Positions 53,491 through 63,255 of a DNA stretch of 64,000 bases are shown here, piece by piece. Below the pieces are notes generated by a model, which was not told the DNA's origin, did no database searches, and saw only the letters and a list, made by a program, of their open reading frames with translations. Numbering within the stretch: the stretch's first letter is position 1; each line of letters starts with the position of its first letter. A program made the position numbers and the translations under genes. The DNA comes from an uncultured Pelagibacteraceae bacterium (lineage in GTDB: Bacteria; Pseudomonadota; Alphaproteobacteria; Pelagibacterales; Pelagibacteraceae): positions 1-64,000 of the forward strand of contig CACKXQ010000006.1 of NCBI GenBank assembly GCA_902604245.1, read 5' to 3'.

Positions 53491-54502
53491 TATTTTACAC
53501 CCAATCTGTCTTTGATTATGTTTGATGCTGTTGTAAATTCAAATCTGTATTTTTCATTGGGTCTAGCGTATTTAAAACAACCTCTTGCAGCTAAAGCTCC
53601 TTCATGGAAACCTGACAGGATTAGTTTAAGTTTTCCTGGATAAGTGCATATATCTCCAATAGCAAATATACCTTTTTTATTAGTTTCAAAATTTTCAGTA
53701 TTAACTGGAATTGTTTTTTTATCTAAATTAAGACCCCACTCAGCTATTGGGCCAAGTTGCATTATCAAACCAAAAAAACCTAAAACATAATCAGCTTTTA
53801 ATATTTTAATCTCCCCTCCTTCACTTTTGATCTCAATTTCCTCTAAAGTTCCATTTCCTTTAACTTCTTTAATTGAGTATTTAGTAAATAAATTAATTAT
53901 ATTTTTTTCACTTAAATCTTTAATTCTTTTTACACTTGCAGGAGCTCCTCTAAATTCATCTCTTCTATGAATTAGTGAAACTTTAGAAGTATTTGATAAT
54001 TCTATCGCCCAATCAAGAGCACTATCTCCTCCACCAAATATTGCTACAGATTTATCTTTAAAAATAGTTTTATCCTTTATTGAATATAAAACTGAAGTTC
54101 CATCAAATTTTTCAGCACTTTTTGTTGGGAATTTTCTTGGTTCGAATGAGCCCACACCACCTGCTATCACAACATTTGGAGTATGAAATTCTTTTCCATT
54201 TGTTGTTTTAACAATCCAGTTCTCATTCTCACTAGTAAGTTCTTGAACTCTGTCATTTAAATGAAATTTAAAGTTAAATGGTTTAATTTGCTCTATTAGA
54301 TTATTTGTTAGCTCTTCTCCTGTGCACTGAGGAAGTGCAGGAATATCATAAATTGGTTTGTCAGGATAAAGCTCTATGCATTGACCACCTATTTTATCTA
54401 AGTTATCAACTATTTCACACTTCAATCCAATAATACCAAGTTGGTGTGCACAAAATAATCCTGTTGGACCGGCGCCAACTATTACAACATCAGTTTTAAT
54501 CA

Positions 54503-54503
<1 letters not shown>
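53490..54503 (-). CDS. Ferredoxin/flavodoxin--NADP reductase, thioredoxin-reductase-like
   Basis: A 337-residue flavoprotein with FAD motif VIVGAGPTGLFCAHQLG (7-23) and NADP motif AIFGGGDSALDWAIEL. It resembles thioredoxin reductase but lacks the CxxC redox centre in the NADP domain, which marks the YumC-type ferredoxin--NADP reductase. It would exchange electrons between NADPH and the ferredoxin encoded upstream, with which it overlaps by one base. This unit next to proteorhodopsin recurs in SAR11-type genomes as far as I know. Confidence 0.85.
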
Positions 54504-54880
<377 letters not shown>

Positions 54881-54900
54881 TATATCGTAACTAATTGTTA

Positions 54901-55665
54901 CTATGCTCTTCTTGTAGAGTTAGAAACTGCACAAGACCAGATAATTAAACCAAATGCGATTTTATTAACAAAGTCTGCTAAGTTATAGATAACGTTTAAC
55001 GCATTACCATCTATTCCACCTGTTAGGTAACCAAAAATGTAACCTAATGGGTAAATAGCCCAACCTACTGTAACAATCATTCTTAAAGCTCCAAATGCAG
55101 TTACTAAAGATTTATTTCCAGATTTAGCAGCAACTTTTCCTGCTTCTCCTGAAAAGATTTCATAGAGAATGTAAATCCATCCAGCCATACCGATTACGAA
55201 ACCTAGTGTAGCATTGATGAATCCAGCTTCTCCAAGATATCCACCTATTAACATAACTAGTGAACCAATTAAGATTCTCCAGAATATGTTTGTGTCAACT
55301 TTTCTTACTGCTGAAAGAATTAAGTAAAATTCTACTAGCTGTAGTGGCACAGTAATTAACCAGTCAATGTATCTGTAAACAGTTGGAGTATCACCTGTTT
55401 CGATCCAAACTGCTCTCATATACATATAGTGAATAAATGCTATACCTGTTACTAATCCAGCTACGTTTACTGATTTTCTCCATTGTGAACTGACGTTAGC
55501 CTGTTCCATAAAGAAAAACGCTGTAGCTGCTAACATACCCATTGATATTAACCAAAACGAAATACCTACGAAATCGTCTGTAGCTAAAAAGGCTGTTGCT
55601 GCGTTAGCTGCCGTAGTTGCTCCGAAAAGCACTGCCGCTAATGCTAACATTTTCATTGTCTTCAT
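54901..55665 (-). CDS. Proteorhodopsin, blue-absorbing type light-driven proton pump
   Basis: A seven-helix retinal protein. With start M at 55665 the product is 254 residues: signal-like segment, then helix C RYIDWLITVPLQLVEFYLIL with proton acceptor D101, proton donor E112 and, at the colour-tuning position, Q109 (the 105 position in reference numbering) that favours blue light. H79 is the acceptor's partner and K235 in DFVNKIAFG binds retinal. I choose the ATG at 55665 because GGGAG lies six bases before it; an upstream ATG at 55680 contains that motif itself. Pumps protons outward in light. Retinal synthesis genes are not nearby. Confidence 0.96.
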   Translation of the reverse strand: MKTMKMLALAAVLFGATTAANAATAFLATDDFVGISFWLISMGMLAATAFFFMEQANVSSQWRKSVNVAGLVTGIAFIHYMYMRAVWIETGDTPTVYRYIDWLITVPLQLVEFYLILSAVRKVDTNIFWRILIGSLVMLIGGYLGEAGFINATLGFVIGMAGWIYILYEIFSGEAGKVAAKSGNKSLVTAFGALRMIVTVGWAIYPLGYIFGYLTGGIDGNALNVIYNLADFVNKIAFGLIIWSCAVSNSTRRA

Positions 55666-55695
55666 AAAAAACTCCCTCATAGTTAGTTTTTTTAT

Positions 55696-55713
55696 TAGTT
55701 TAAATTTAAACTA
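55696..55713. promoter_or_regulatory. 18-base perfect palindrome upstream of proteorhodopsin
   Basis: TAGTTTAAATTTAAACTA reads the same on both strands and lies 31 bases before the proteorhodopsin ATG at 55665. Next to it is another repeat-like stretch with two TTAGATTA motifs. The whole gap 55681-55879 must hold promoters for proteorhodopsin and the divergent CoA ligase. It could be an operator for a dimeric regulator, but in such AT-rich DNA one such palindrome per window is possible by chance. Confidence 0.35.
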
Positions 55714-55879
55714 CAGACTAATCTAATGATTAATCTAAAGTTAGGGTTAGATAGCAAAAAAAATTAGTTTATTGAAGAGTTTTTGACCTCTAAAAAGTAT
55801 TGATTTTACTTACTTTATAAAATTAAATACAACCTGTTACATAAAATCATTATAAAAGTGAATCAAAAAACAAATCACT

Positions 55880-57778
55880 ATGAAAAATAGTTTTAACAAT
55901 ATTTATAAAGAATCTATTCAAAATCCTGAAGAATTTTGGAAAAATGTATCTGATGATGTCTTCTGGTTTAAAAAACCTACTAAGATTTTAAACAAATCTA
56001 ATCCTCCATTTTATAAATGGTTTGAAGATGGTGTTACAAACACCTGTTACAACGCTATTGATGTTCATATTGATAAAGGTAACGGTGAGAAGACAGCTTT
56101 AATTTATGATAGCCCTATAACTAATAGTAAAGCAAAGTATACATACAATGAATTAAGAGAGAAAATATCAAAATTCGCTGGAGCACTTGATAATCAAGGT
56201 ATTAAAAAAGGTGACAGAGTAATAATTTATATGCCTATGATACCTGAGGCCGTTATAGCAATGCTGGCATGTGGTAGAATTGGTGCAATACACTCGGTAG
56301 TCTTTGGTGGATTTGCTTCAAATGAATTAGCAAGCAGAATTGATGATAGTAAAGCTAAAATTTTAATTACCGCATCCTGTGGATTTGAGCCTGGACGAAC
56401 TGTCGAATATAGACCTTTAGTTGATGGAGCATTGAAACTTGCAAAACATAAAATTGAAAAAGTAATTATCTTTCAAAGGAAATATCACGAAGTAAAACTC
56501 AACTCTCCGCTTGAAATCAGTTGGGAGGAAGCTCTTAGTAATGCAAAAAATAAAGATTGTGTTGAAATTGGAGCAAATGAGTTTGCTTACATTTTGTATA
56601 CATCTGGAACTACAGGAATACCAAAAGGCATAGTGAGAGATGTTGGAGGCCATGTTGTTGCTCTTAAATGGACAATGAAAAATATTTATAATGTTGATGA
56701 GAATGATGTGTGGTGGTCAGCAAGTGATATAGGTTGGATAGTAGGACATTCATATATAGTTTATGCTCCTTTGTTCAAAGGATGTACTACAGTTTTATTT
56801 GAAGGAAAACCAGTTGGAACTCCTGATGCAGGAGTATTTTGGAGAATAATTTCAGAGTATAAAATTAAATCTTTATTTACAGCTCCAACAGCATTTAGAG
56901 CAATTAAAAAAGAAGACCCAGATGGAAAGTTTTTCTCAAAATATGATTTAAGTTCTTTTGAATCTTTATTCCTAGCTGGTGAAAGAGCTGATCCAGATAC
57001 AATTAAGTGGGCTGAAAATCTTTTAAATGTTCCTGTTATAGATCATTGGTGGCAAACGGAAACTAGTTGGGCAATTAGTTCAAATTGTACTGGAATAGAA
57101 ATGCAAAAAACTAAGTATGGTTCAGCATGTAAAGCAGTTCCAGGTTATGATGTAAAAGTAATTAAACCTGATCATTCAATAGCAAAAACAAATGAAATGG
57201 GAGATATAGTTGTTAAATTACCTTTACCTCCAGGAACTTTTCCTACACTTTGGAATGCAAACAAAAGATATGAAGAAAACTATATGACTAATTATAAAGG
57301 TTACTATCAAACTTATGACGCAGGACACATTGATGAAGATGGATATATATGGATAATGTCACGAACAGATGACATAATTAATGTTGCTGGTCACAGATTA
57401 TCAACTGGTGCAATTGAAGAGGTTTTATCTGAACATCAATCAGTTGCTGAGTGTGCTGTTCTTGGAATTGCAGATAAACTTAAAGGACAATTACCTATTG
57501 GTTTGGTAGTTTTAAAGTCTGGTGTTGAAAAAGATAATGAGGTTATTTCTAAAGAATGTATTCAAATGGTTAGAAATAAAATTGGACCAGTGGCTGCTTT
57601 TAAAGTTGTTATAGTTATAAAAAGATTACCAAAAACAAGATCAGGAAAAATATTAAGAGGAACTATTAGAAAAATTGCTGATAAGGAAGATTATAAAATG
57701 CCAGCAACAATTGATGATCCAGCAATTTTAGATGAGATCACACAAAGTTTAATAGAAAATAATATTCTTGCCAAATAG
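55880..57778 (+). CDS. prpE: Acyl-CoA synthetase, propionyl-CoA ligase-like
   Basis: A 632-residue AMP-forming ligase. KYTYNELREKISKFAGAL, ILYTSGTTGIPKGIVRDVGG (P-loop-like motif), WWSASDIGWIVGHSYIVYAPLF, LAGERADPDTIKWAE and the C-terminal RSGKILRGTIRK with the catalytic lysine are all present. The LAGERADPDT stretch and the short N-terminus favour the PrpE propionate branch over Acs. Activates short-chain acids such as propionate or acetate, giving acyl-CoA and AMP. Divergent from proteorhodopsin. Confidence 0.88.
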   Translation: MKNSFNNIYKESIQNPEEFWKNVSDDVFWFKKPTKILNKSNPPFYKWFEDGVTNTCYNAIDVHIDKGNGEKTALIYDSPITNSKAKYTYNELREKISKFAGALDNQGIKKGDRVIIYMPMIPEAVIAMLACGRIGAIHSVVFGGFASNELASRIDDSKAKILITASCGFEPGRTVEYRPLVDGALKLAKHKIEKVIIFQRKYHEVKLNSPLEISWEEALSNAKNKDCVEIGANEFAYILYTSGTTGIPKGIVRDVGGHVVALKWTMKNIYNVDENDVWWSASDIGWIVGHSYIVYAPLFKGCTTVLFEGKPVGTPDAGVFWRIISEYKIKSLFTAPTAFRAIKKEDPDGKFFSKYDLSSFESLFLAGERADPDTIKWAENLLNVPVIDHWWQTETSWAISSNCTGIEMQKTKYGSACKAVPGYDVKVIKPDHSIAKTNEMGDIVVKLPLPPGTFPTLWNANKRYEENYMTNYKGYYQTYDAGHIDEDGYIWIMSRTDDIINVAGHRLSTGAIEEVLSEHQSVAECAVLGIADKLKGQLPIGLVVLKSGVEKDNEVISKECIQMVRNKIGPVAAFKVVIVIKRLPKTRSGKILRGTIRKIADKEDYKMPATIDDPAILDEITQSLIENNILAK

Positions 57779-57784
57779 ATAAGA

Positions 57785-59095
57785 TTAATTATCAAACTTG
57801 ATGGGCTTACCTGATGCTTCTCCAAAAATTTGTCCATCTTTCATTTTAATGTCTCCATTAATAATTGTATATATTGGAGTTCCTTTAAACTTATATCCAT
57901 CGAAAGGTGACCATCCACACTTACTTTCTATTTTTTCATTTTTGATTTCGATAATTTTATTCATATCCACAATAGTAAAGTCTGCATCATAATCTTCCTT
58001 TATATAACCCTTGCCTATAATACCAAAGATTTTCGACGGATTTTCACAAACAAGATTCATTAGCTGAACTAAAGTTAGTTTTCCATCATTTACATGGTTA
58101 AGCATCACAGGTAATAAAGTTTGAACCCCAGGCATTCCTGAAGGAGTATCTGGATATTCTTTATCTTTATTTACTCTGAGATGTGGAGCGTGATCTGAAC
58201 CGATAGTATCGTTATAATTATTTCTTACTGCATACCATAGTCTATCGTAATGACTTTTTTCTCTAATAGGTGGATTCATCTGAGCATAGGTTCCAAGTTT
58301 ATCGTAACAATCTGGAGCAAACATGGTTAAATGCTGTGGGGTTATTTCAAAAGTTATGTCTCCCTTATTTTGAGATAAAAAATCAATCTCCTGCTTTGTT
58401 GTAATATGCAAGATATGAGCTTTTTTACCTAACCTTTTTGCAATTTTTACAATCTTTCTTGTAGAAGAAATTGCACATTCTTCATCTCTCCATATTGGAT
58501 GAGAATGAACATTACCTTTTTCTCTTAATTTCTTTCTAAGATTTAAAATATCCTCATCCTCTGAGTGAACTGCAACAATTTTAGATGTACTTTCAAATAC
58601 TTTTTCAATGTCTTCTTCTTTATGAACTAATAAAGTTCCTGTAGACGAACCTGCAAATAATTTAACACCACAACATCCATCTAAACCTTTAAGATCAGCT
58701 AATTCGCTTTGATTTGTAGGTGTAGCTCCAAAATAAAATGCATGATTACAATACATTCTATTTTTTGCTAAATCTATTTTTCTTTGAAACTCTGCTTTGT
58801 TTGTGGTTGCAGGATTTGTATTCGGCATTTCGAATACTGAAGTTATACCTCCAACGATTGCTGCCCTACTTCCTGAGGCTAAATCCTCAGTGTCTGTTGA
58901 ACCCGGTTCTCTAAAATGCGTTTGAGTATCAATACAGCCAGGAAGAACGGTAAGTCCAGTCGCATCAATTAATTGAGTTGAATCTTCATTTAACTTACCA
59001 ATTTTTACAATCTTGCTGTTTTGAATGCCTATATCAACATCTTTGAGATCTTTATCAATATAACACTTTCCATTTTTAATTATAAGGTCTAACAT
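57785..59095 (-). CDS. Dihydroorotase-like amidohydrolase with altered metal motif
   Basis: A 436-residue barrel enzyme of the dihydroorotase/hydantoinase/allantoinase group. The family DxHxHxR motif reads IDTQTHFREPG, with glutamine 58 where the first metal histidine normally is; H60 and R62 are kept. The lysine in GVKLFAGSSTG, histidines in VAVHSEDE and HILHITTKQE, and DHAPH are intact. EMPNTNPATT follows the usual pattern. Probably a class I DHOase relative with one altered ligand; activity on dihydroorotate is possible but unproven. 7 bases after the convergent CoA ligase gene. Confidence 0.8.
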   Translation of the reverse strand: MLDLIIKNGKCYIDKDLKDVDIGIQNSKIVKIGKLNEDSTQLIDATGLTVLPGCIDTQTHFREPGSTDTEDLASGSRAAIVGGITSVFEMPNTNPATTNKAEFQRKIDLAKNRMYCNHAFYFGATPTNQSELADLKGLDGCCGVKLFAGSSTGTLLVHKEEDIEKVFESTSKIVAVHSEDEDILNLRKKLREKGNVHSHPIWRDEECAISSTRKIVKIAKRLGKKAHILHITTKQEIDFLSQNKGDITFEITPQHLTMFAPDCYDKLGTYAQMNPPIREKSHYDRLWYAVRNNYNDTIGSDHAPHLRVNKDKEYPDTPSGMPGVQTLLPVMLNHVNDGKLTLVQLMNLVCENPSKIFGIIGKGYIKEDYDADFTIVDMNKIIEIKNEKIESKCGWSPFDGYKFKGTPIYTIINGDIKMKDGQIFGEASGKPIKFDN

Positions 59096-59137
59096 TTGTA
59101 AAAAAACTACTTATATCATTCATTATAATATTACAAT

Positions 59138-60019
59138 ATGAATAGAAATAATATTTACATCCTACAGGATAGAGGTCTTCTTTATTTAAACGGAGATGAT
59201 GCTAAAGAATTTTTACAAAATATAATTACCAACAATATTGAAAATGTATCAGATGATAGAAGTTGCTTCTCAGCTCTCTTAACCCCGCAAGGTAAATATC
59301 TTTACGATTTTATAATTATTAAACATAAATCAGGATATTTTTTAGACTGTGAAAAGAAAATTATTGAAAATTTACATAACCAGTTAAATTTATACAAACT
59401 TAGATCTAAAGTAGAAATTTTAAATCTAAGTAATGAATTTGTTGTAGCAAATTTAACAAAGGAAAAATTTCTAGAATTAGAAAATTCTAAAGATGATATG
59501 GGTTTTACTATAAAATTTAGAGAGGATCCTATTTTTTTAGATCCAAGGTCTGATAAATTAGGAGCCAGATTAGTAATTAATTTAGAAAAATTGTATCTTT
59601 CTATAAAAAAATTGGGATTAAAAGTTTCTGATGTAAATGAATATTATAATTACAGTCATGAATTAGGAATTGCTCAAATTGATACAAATAATCTGCAAGA
59701 TAAAATATTTGGAATTGAATGTAATTTTGAAGAACTAAATGGAATCGATTTTAGAAAAGGATGTTTTGTAGGGCAAGAAAATACTGCTAGAATAAAACTT
59801 AAAGATAAACTCAATAAAAGACTATTTGCAATTAAAGTTTTAGACGGAGAGATCAATAGTGACGAAATTACTTCTGAAAATAAAAATTTTGGAAAGTTAT
59901 TGATCAATAATAAAAATCCGTTTGCTTTACTGAAACTAGAAGATAAAAGCTTTAATTTTAATAAAGACCTAAAGTGTGGTGATGCAAAAATAAAAGTGTT
60001 AAGACCAAATTGGATATAA
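59138..60019 (+). CDS. ygfZ: Folate-binding protein YgfZ
   Basis: A 293-residue GcvT-like protein. The diagnostic motif GCFVGQENTARI is at about residues 208-219 (KGCFVGQE with the conserved cysteine), and LQDRGLLYLNGDDAKEFLQNIITNNI is the normal start. YgfZ helps maintain Fe-S clusters of enzymes such as MiaB with tetrahydrofolate. Divergent from the dihydroorotase-like gene and convergent with the MazG-like gene. Confidence 0.93.
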   Translation: MNRNNIYILQDRGLLYLNGDDAKEFLQNIITNNIENVSDDRSCFSALLTPQGKYLYDFIIIKHKSGYFLDCEKKIIENLHNQLNLYKLRSKVEILNLSNEFVVANLTKEKFLELENSKDDMGFTIKFREDPIFLDPRSDKLGARLVINLEKLYLSIKKLGLKVSDVNEYYNYSHELGIAQIDTNNLQDKIFGIECNFEELNGIDFRKGCFVGQENTARIKLKDKLNKRLFAIKVLDGEINSDEITSENKNFGKLLINNKNPFALLKLEDKSFNFNKDLKCGDAKIKVLRPNWI

Positions 60020-60020
60020 A

Positions 60021-60392
60021 TTATTTAATAAATTTTGATAAATCTGGTTTAAAATAGTCTGGTCCTTTCATAACTTTTCCAAACTCATTATATATTGGTT
60101 TTCCATCTTTTCCTAATTTGCTCATATTAGACTTTTGAACTTCCTCAAAACATTTGTCTAAATTAATTCCAAAAGCATGCCCTGCACCATAGGTAACATA
60201 TAAGATGTCTGTTAATGCATCTGCAACATCTGTTAAATTTTTTTCTGATATTGCCTGCTTAAGCTCCTCTAACTCCTCATTGATCAATGATATTCTAAGC
60301 GAATTTATTTTATCTGTGCTCAAACTTGATGAATCTTTTACATCTTGATTAAAAGTTTTCATGAACACACCAACTTTTTCAAAATTTGTCAT
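60021..60392 (-). CDS. MazG-like/PRA-PH fold nucleotide pyrophosphohydrolase
   Basis: A 123-residue all-helical protein with ISLINEELEELKQAISEKNLTDVADALTDILYV, in which ExxEE and DxxTD acidic pairs bind magnesium as in MazG-like and phosphoribosyl-ATP pyrophosphatase-like families. The tail (KSNMSKLGKDGKPIYNEFGKVMKGPDYFKPDL) fits a family of phosphoribosyl-ATP pyrophosphohydrolase-like proteins. It would clear a nucleotide triphosphate. A clear AGGAG ribosome-binding site lies 5 bases before the ATG. Confidence 0.82.
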   Translation of the reverse strand: MTNFEKVGVFMKTFNQDVKDSSSLSTDKINSLRISLINEELEELKQAISEKNLTDVADALTDILYVTYGAGHAFGINLDKCFEEVQKSNMSKLGKDGKPIYNEFGKVMKGPDYFKPDLSKFIK

Positions 60393-60460
60393 TTTACTCC
60401 TATATGATTTTATAATTTTTTAATGTATAAGTGATCAAATATACTCTCAAAGTTAAAACT

Positions 60461-61849
60461 ATGAAATTCAGAAAAGAATATGACAGCATTGGCTATATTA
60501 ATGTGCCTGTGGATAAGTATTGGGGAGCATCAACTCAAAGATCAAAAAAATATTTTGATATAGGAGACGTATTAGTCAGACCAAAGTTAATAAAATCCAT
60601 AGCTATTATAAAAAAAGCGGCTGCTATTACAAATTATAAAAATAAAGATATTACTTCAAAAGTTTATAAATCAATTGTACGAGCTTCTAATGAGATTATT
60701 GCAGGAAAATTAGATACTCATTTTCCTCTTAAAGTTTGGCAAACTGGTTCAGGGACTCAAACAAATATGAATGTGAATGAAGTTATTTCAAATAGAGCAA
60801 TTGAAATACTTAAGGGAAAAAAGGGTACAAAAAAACCGGTACATCCAAATGATCATGTTAATAAATCTCAGTCAACGAATGATGTATTTCCCACAGCGAT
60901 GCATATTGCAATAGCAATGGAAACTAGAGAAAAATTATTACCAAGCTTAGTATTATTAAATAAAGAATTAAAAAAAAAAGTTAGAGAATTTTATAAAATA
61001 GTCAAAATAGGGAGAACACATTTGCAAGATGCAACTCCTTTGTCCTTAGGTCAAGAATTTTCAGGTTACCAATCACAACTGGAAGAATGTATTAAAAGAA
61101 TAAGAGTATCACTAAATGAAATTTATTATTTAGCACAAGGTGGGACGGCAGTAGGTACAGGAATTAATACTAGAAAAAATTTTGATAAAAAAATAGTAAA
61201 TGAAATAAAAAAAATAACAAAGTTACCATTTAAAGCAGCTAAAAATAAGTTTGCAGCTCTTGCAGCCCATGATGCAATAGTAAATTATTCAGGAACATTA
61301 AATACAACTTCAGTATGTTTAATGAAAATTGCAAATGACATAAGATTTTTAGGTTCAGGGCCAAGAGCTGGCTATGGAGAGTTGATATTACCAGAGAATG
61401 AACCAGGATCTTCAATTATGCCAGGTAAAATCAATCCTACTCAATGTGAAGCTGTTACAATGGTTTGTGTGAAAGTAATTGGAAACCACAACGGTATTAC
61501 AATGGCTGGATCACATGGTCATTTTGAACTTAATGTCTTCAAGCCTTTAATAATTCATAATGTACTTCAATCAATTCAAATTCTATCAGATAGTACAAAA
61601 AGTTTTGCTAAATATTGTATCTCTGGACTAAAAGCTGACAAAAAAAGAATTAAATATTTAGTAGATAACTCTTTAATGTTGGTTACTGCCTTATCTCCAA
61701 AGATTGGTTATGATAATGCTGCAAAGATTGCAAAAAATGCATTGAAAAATAAAACTACACTTAAAATTGAAGCAATAAGATCAGGTCTAATTAATGAGAA
61801 ACAATATAATAAAATTGTTGATCCTAATAAAATGATTAAACCAGACTAA
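60461..61849 (+). CDS. fumC: Fumarate hydratase, class II
   Basis: A 462-residue enzyme of the fumarase/aspartase superfamily that interconverts fumarate and malate. [89 protein letters not shown] and the signature [16 protein letters not shown] are present. Start chosen at ATG 60461, giving the usual MKFRKEYDS beginning; a GTG at 60431 would extend it by 10 residues. Meets the AsmA-like gene tail to tail with a 4-base overlap. Confidence 0.95.
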   Translation: MKFRKEYDSIGYINVPVDKYWGASTQRSKKYFDIGDVLVRPKLIKSIAIIKKAAAITNYKNKDITSKVYKSIVRASNEIIAGKLDTHFPLKVWQTGSGTQTNMNVNEVISNRAIEILKGKKGTKKPVHPNDHVNKSQSTNDVFPTAMHIAIAMETREKLLPSLVLLNKELKKKVREFYKIVKIGRTHLQDATPLSLGQEFSGYQSQLEECIKRIRVSLNEIYYLAQGGTAVGTGINTRKNFDKKIVNEIKKITKLPFKAAKNKFAALAAHDAIVNYSGTLNTTSVCLMKIANDIRFLGSGPRAGYGELILPENEPGSSIMPGKINPTQCEAVTMVCVKVIGNHNGITMAGSHGHFELNVFKPLIIHNVLQSIQILSDSTKSFAKYCISGLKADKKRIKYLVDNSLMLVTALSPKIGYDNAAKIAKNALKNKTTLKIEAIRSGLINEKQYNKIVDPNKMIKPD

Positions 61850-63219
61850 CTATTAATAATATTTTTAACTAGTGATTTAAACTCTTGGGAATTTCTAATA
61901 TTATATCTAGTGACACCATTTAAGTTGCTCTTATACAATGATTGATTAACTTTTATATCAAATATTGATATCAATCCGGTAGTAATATTTTTCTCAACTT
62001 TAAAGTGGATCATATTTATATCCTTAACTCTGTCTGATTTTACTTGAAATTTTTTAGCAAACTTTTTTTTGTTTTTTATTATTAATGAATTCGATGAATA
62101 AAATATTATATCACCATTTTCTTCTTTATATTTTATTTCGGTTTCAATTTGGCCAATTTCACCGATATTGAATGAAACTTCATTTAAATTAATAGTTTTT
62201 TGGCTAATATTTAAACTAATATTGCCATTTCTTATAAGTTCGTGTTCAATATCATTTAAAAGGAAGTTGATATCTCCGTTTACATTACCTAATAAATTAG
62301 GTTGCAAGTTTAATATTAAAAACATTAATTCATCTACCAAAAAACTTACATTTTGCCTATTCAATGAAATATTTGAATTGAGATAAAAGGGCGACAATTC
62401 AATTATCGTATCAATTTTTATATCATTATTATTTTCTGGAGATTTTAAAGAAATAATATTATTTTTTAATTCATAGTCTACTTGAATATTCTGATTTAAT
62501 AAGCTAAGTGAAGTTGTTCCTTCAAAACCAAAGTTATTCGCATAGTTTAATTCATTTTTAATCAAAATATTTGGTTGTTTAAAATTTATTTCTATTTGTG
62601 AATTCATTTGGGAATTATATTTTTTTTTCCATAATGAATTGAAATTTAAATCAAATAAATTACCTTTTATATTTAATCTTTTAAAATCATCTTGCTCAGA
62701 AGTAGTGAAATTTATTTTTTCTATTGGGGATATAATTAAAGTTTCATTATTATCATCTATTATAAATACTTTACTTTTTTTAATATAAATTGGTTTACTT
62801 ACACTATTATGAAAATAATTCCTTAAAGTTTTATATTCTTTATTTTTTATTAAAAAATTTGTATTTTGTATTTCAAATTTTTCGAAATTAATTTTAGATT
62901 TTGGATATAAACTGTTAGTATTCATAAAAACTTTTAGATTCTTAATATCAAATGAAATATTCTTATTATTGTTTTCATCTATTGATAATGATGAATCGCT
63001 AATTAACAAATGAGGCTTTGGGAGTAATTGATACTTTATGTCACCATTTATATTTAAGTTAATATTAAAATCAGAATAAAATTTACTTTCAATGATGTTT
63101 TCTATGCTTTTATAATTAAATAAAACTGGTATTGATAAATAAATGCCAAATAAAAAACACAATGTAATTAATAAAAAAATAAACTTAGCAAATATTGTTA
63201 CTTTCAATTTTTTAATCAT
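61846..63219 (-). CDS. AsmA-like membrane-anchored envelope protein
   Basis: A 457-residue protein with one N-terminal membrane helix ([26 protein letters not shown]) followed by a long beta-rich periplasmic part. The stretch [31 protein letters not shown] corresponds to the start of AsmA proteins, which are thought to bridge or assist lipid transport to the outer membrane. Highly diverged and rich in Asn, Lys and Ile; only the first 100 residues align in pattern. Divergent from uvrD with a 36-base gap. Confidence 0.65.
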   Translation of the reverse strand: MIKKLKVTIFAKFIFLLITLCFLFGIYLSIPVLFNYKSIENIIESKFYSDFNINLNINGDIKYQLLPKPHLLISDSSLSIDENNNKNISFDIKNLKVFMNTNSLYPKSKINFEKFEIQNTNFLIKNKEYKTLRNYFHNSVSKPIYIKKSKVFIIDDNNETLIISPIEKINFTTSEQDDFKRLNIKGNLFDLNFNSLWKKKYNSQMNSQIEINFKQPNILIKNELNYANNFGFEGTTSLSLLNQNIQVDYELKNNIISLKSPENNNDIKIDTIIELSPFYLNSNISLNRQNVSFLVDELMFLILNLQPNLLGNVNGDINFLLNDIEHELIRNGNISLNISQKTINLNEVSFNIGEIGQIETEIKYKEENGDIIFYSSNSLIIKNKKKFAKKFQVKSDRVKDINMIHFKVEKNITTGLISIFDIKVNQSLYKSNLNGVTRYNIRNSQEFKSLVKNIINS

Positions 63220-63255
63220 TAATCCAATATCGCTTAAATTCAGAAAAAATAAACG

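Noticed and set aside
55681-55879. Possible riboswitch or small RNA between proteorhodopsin and prpE
   Set aside because: No conserved riboswitch core or terminator-like fold is visible; the 199 bases are mostly AT runs with one palindrome and probably hold two promoters.
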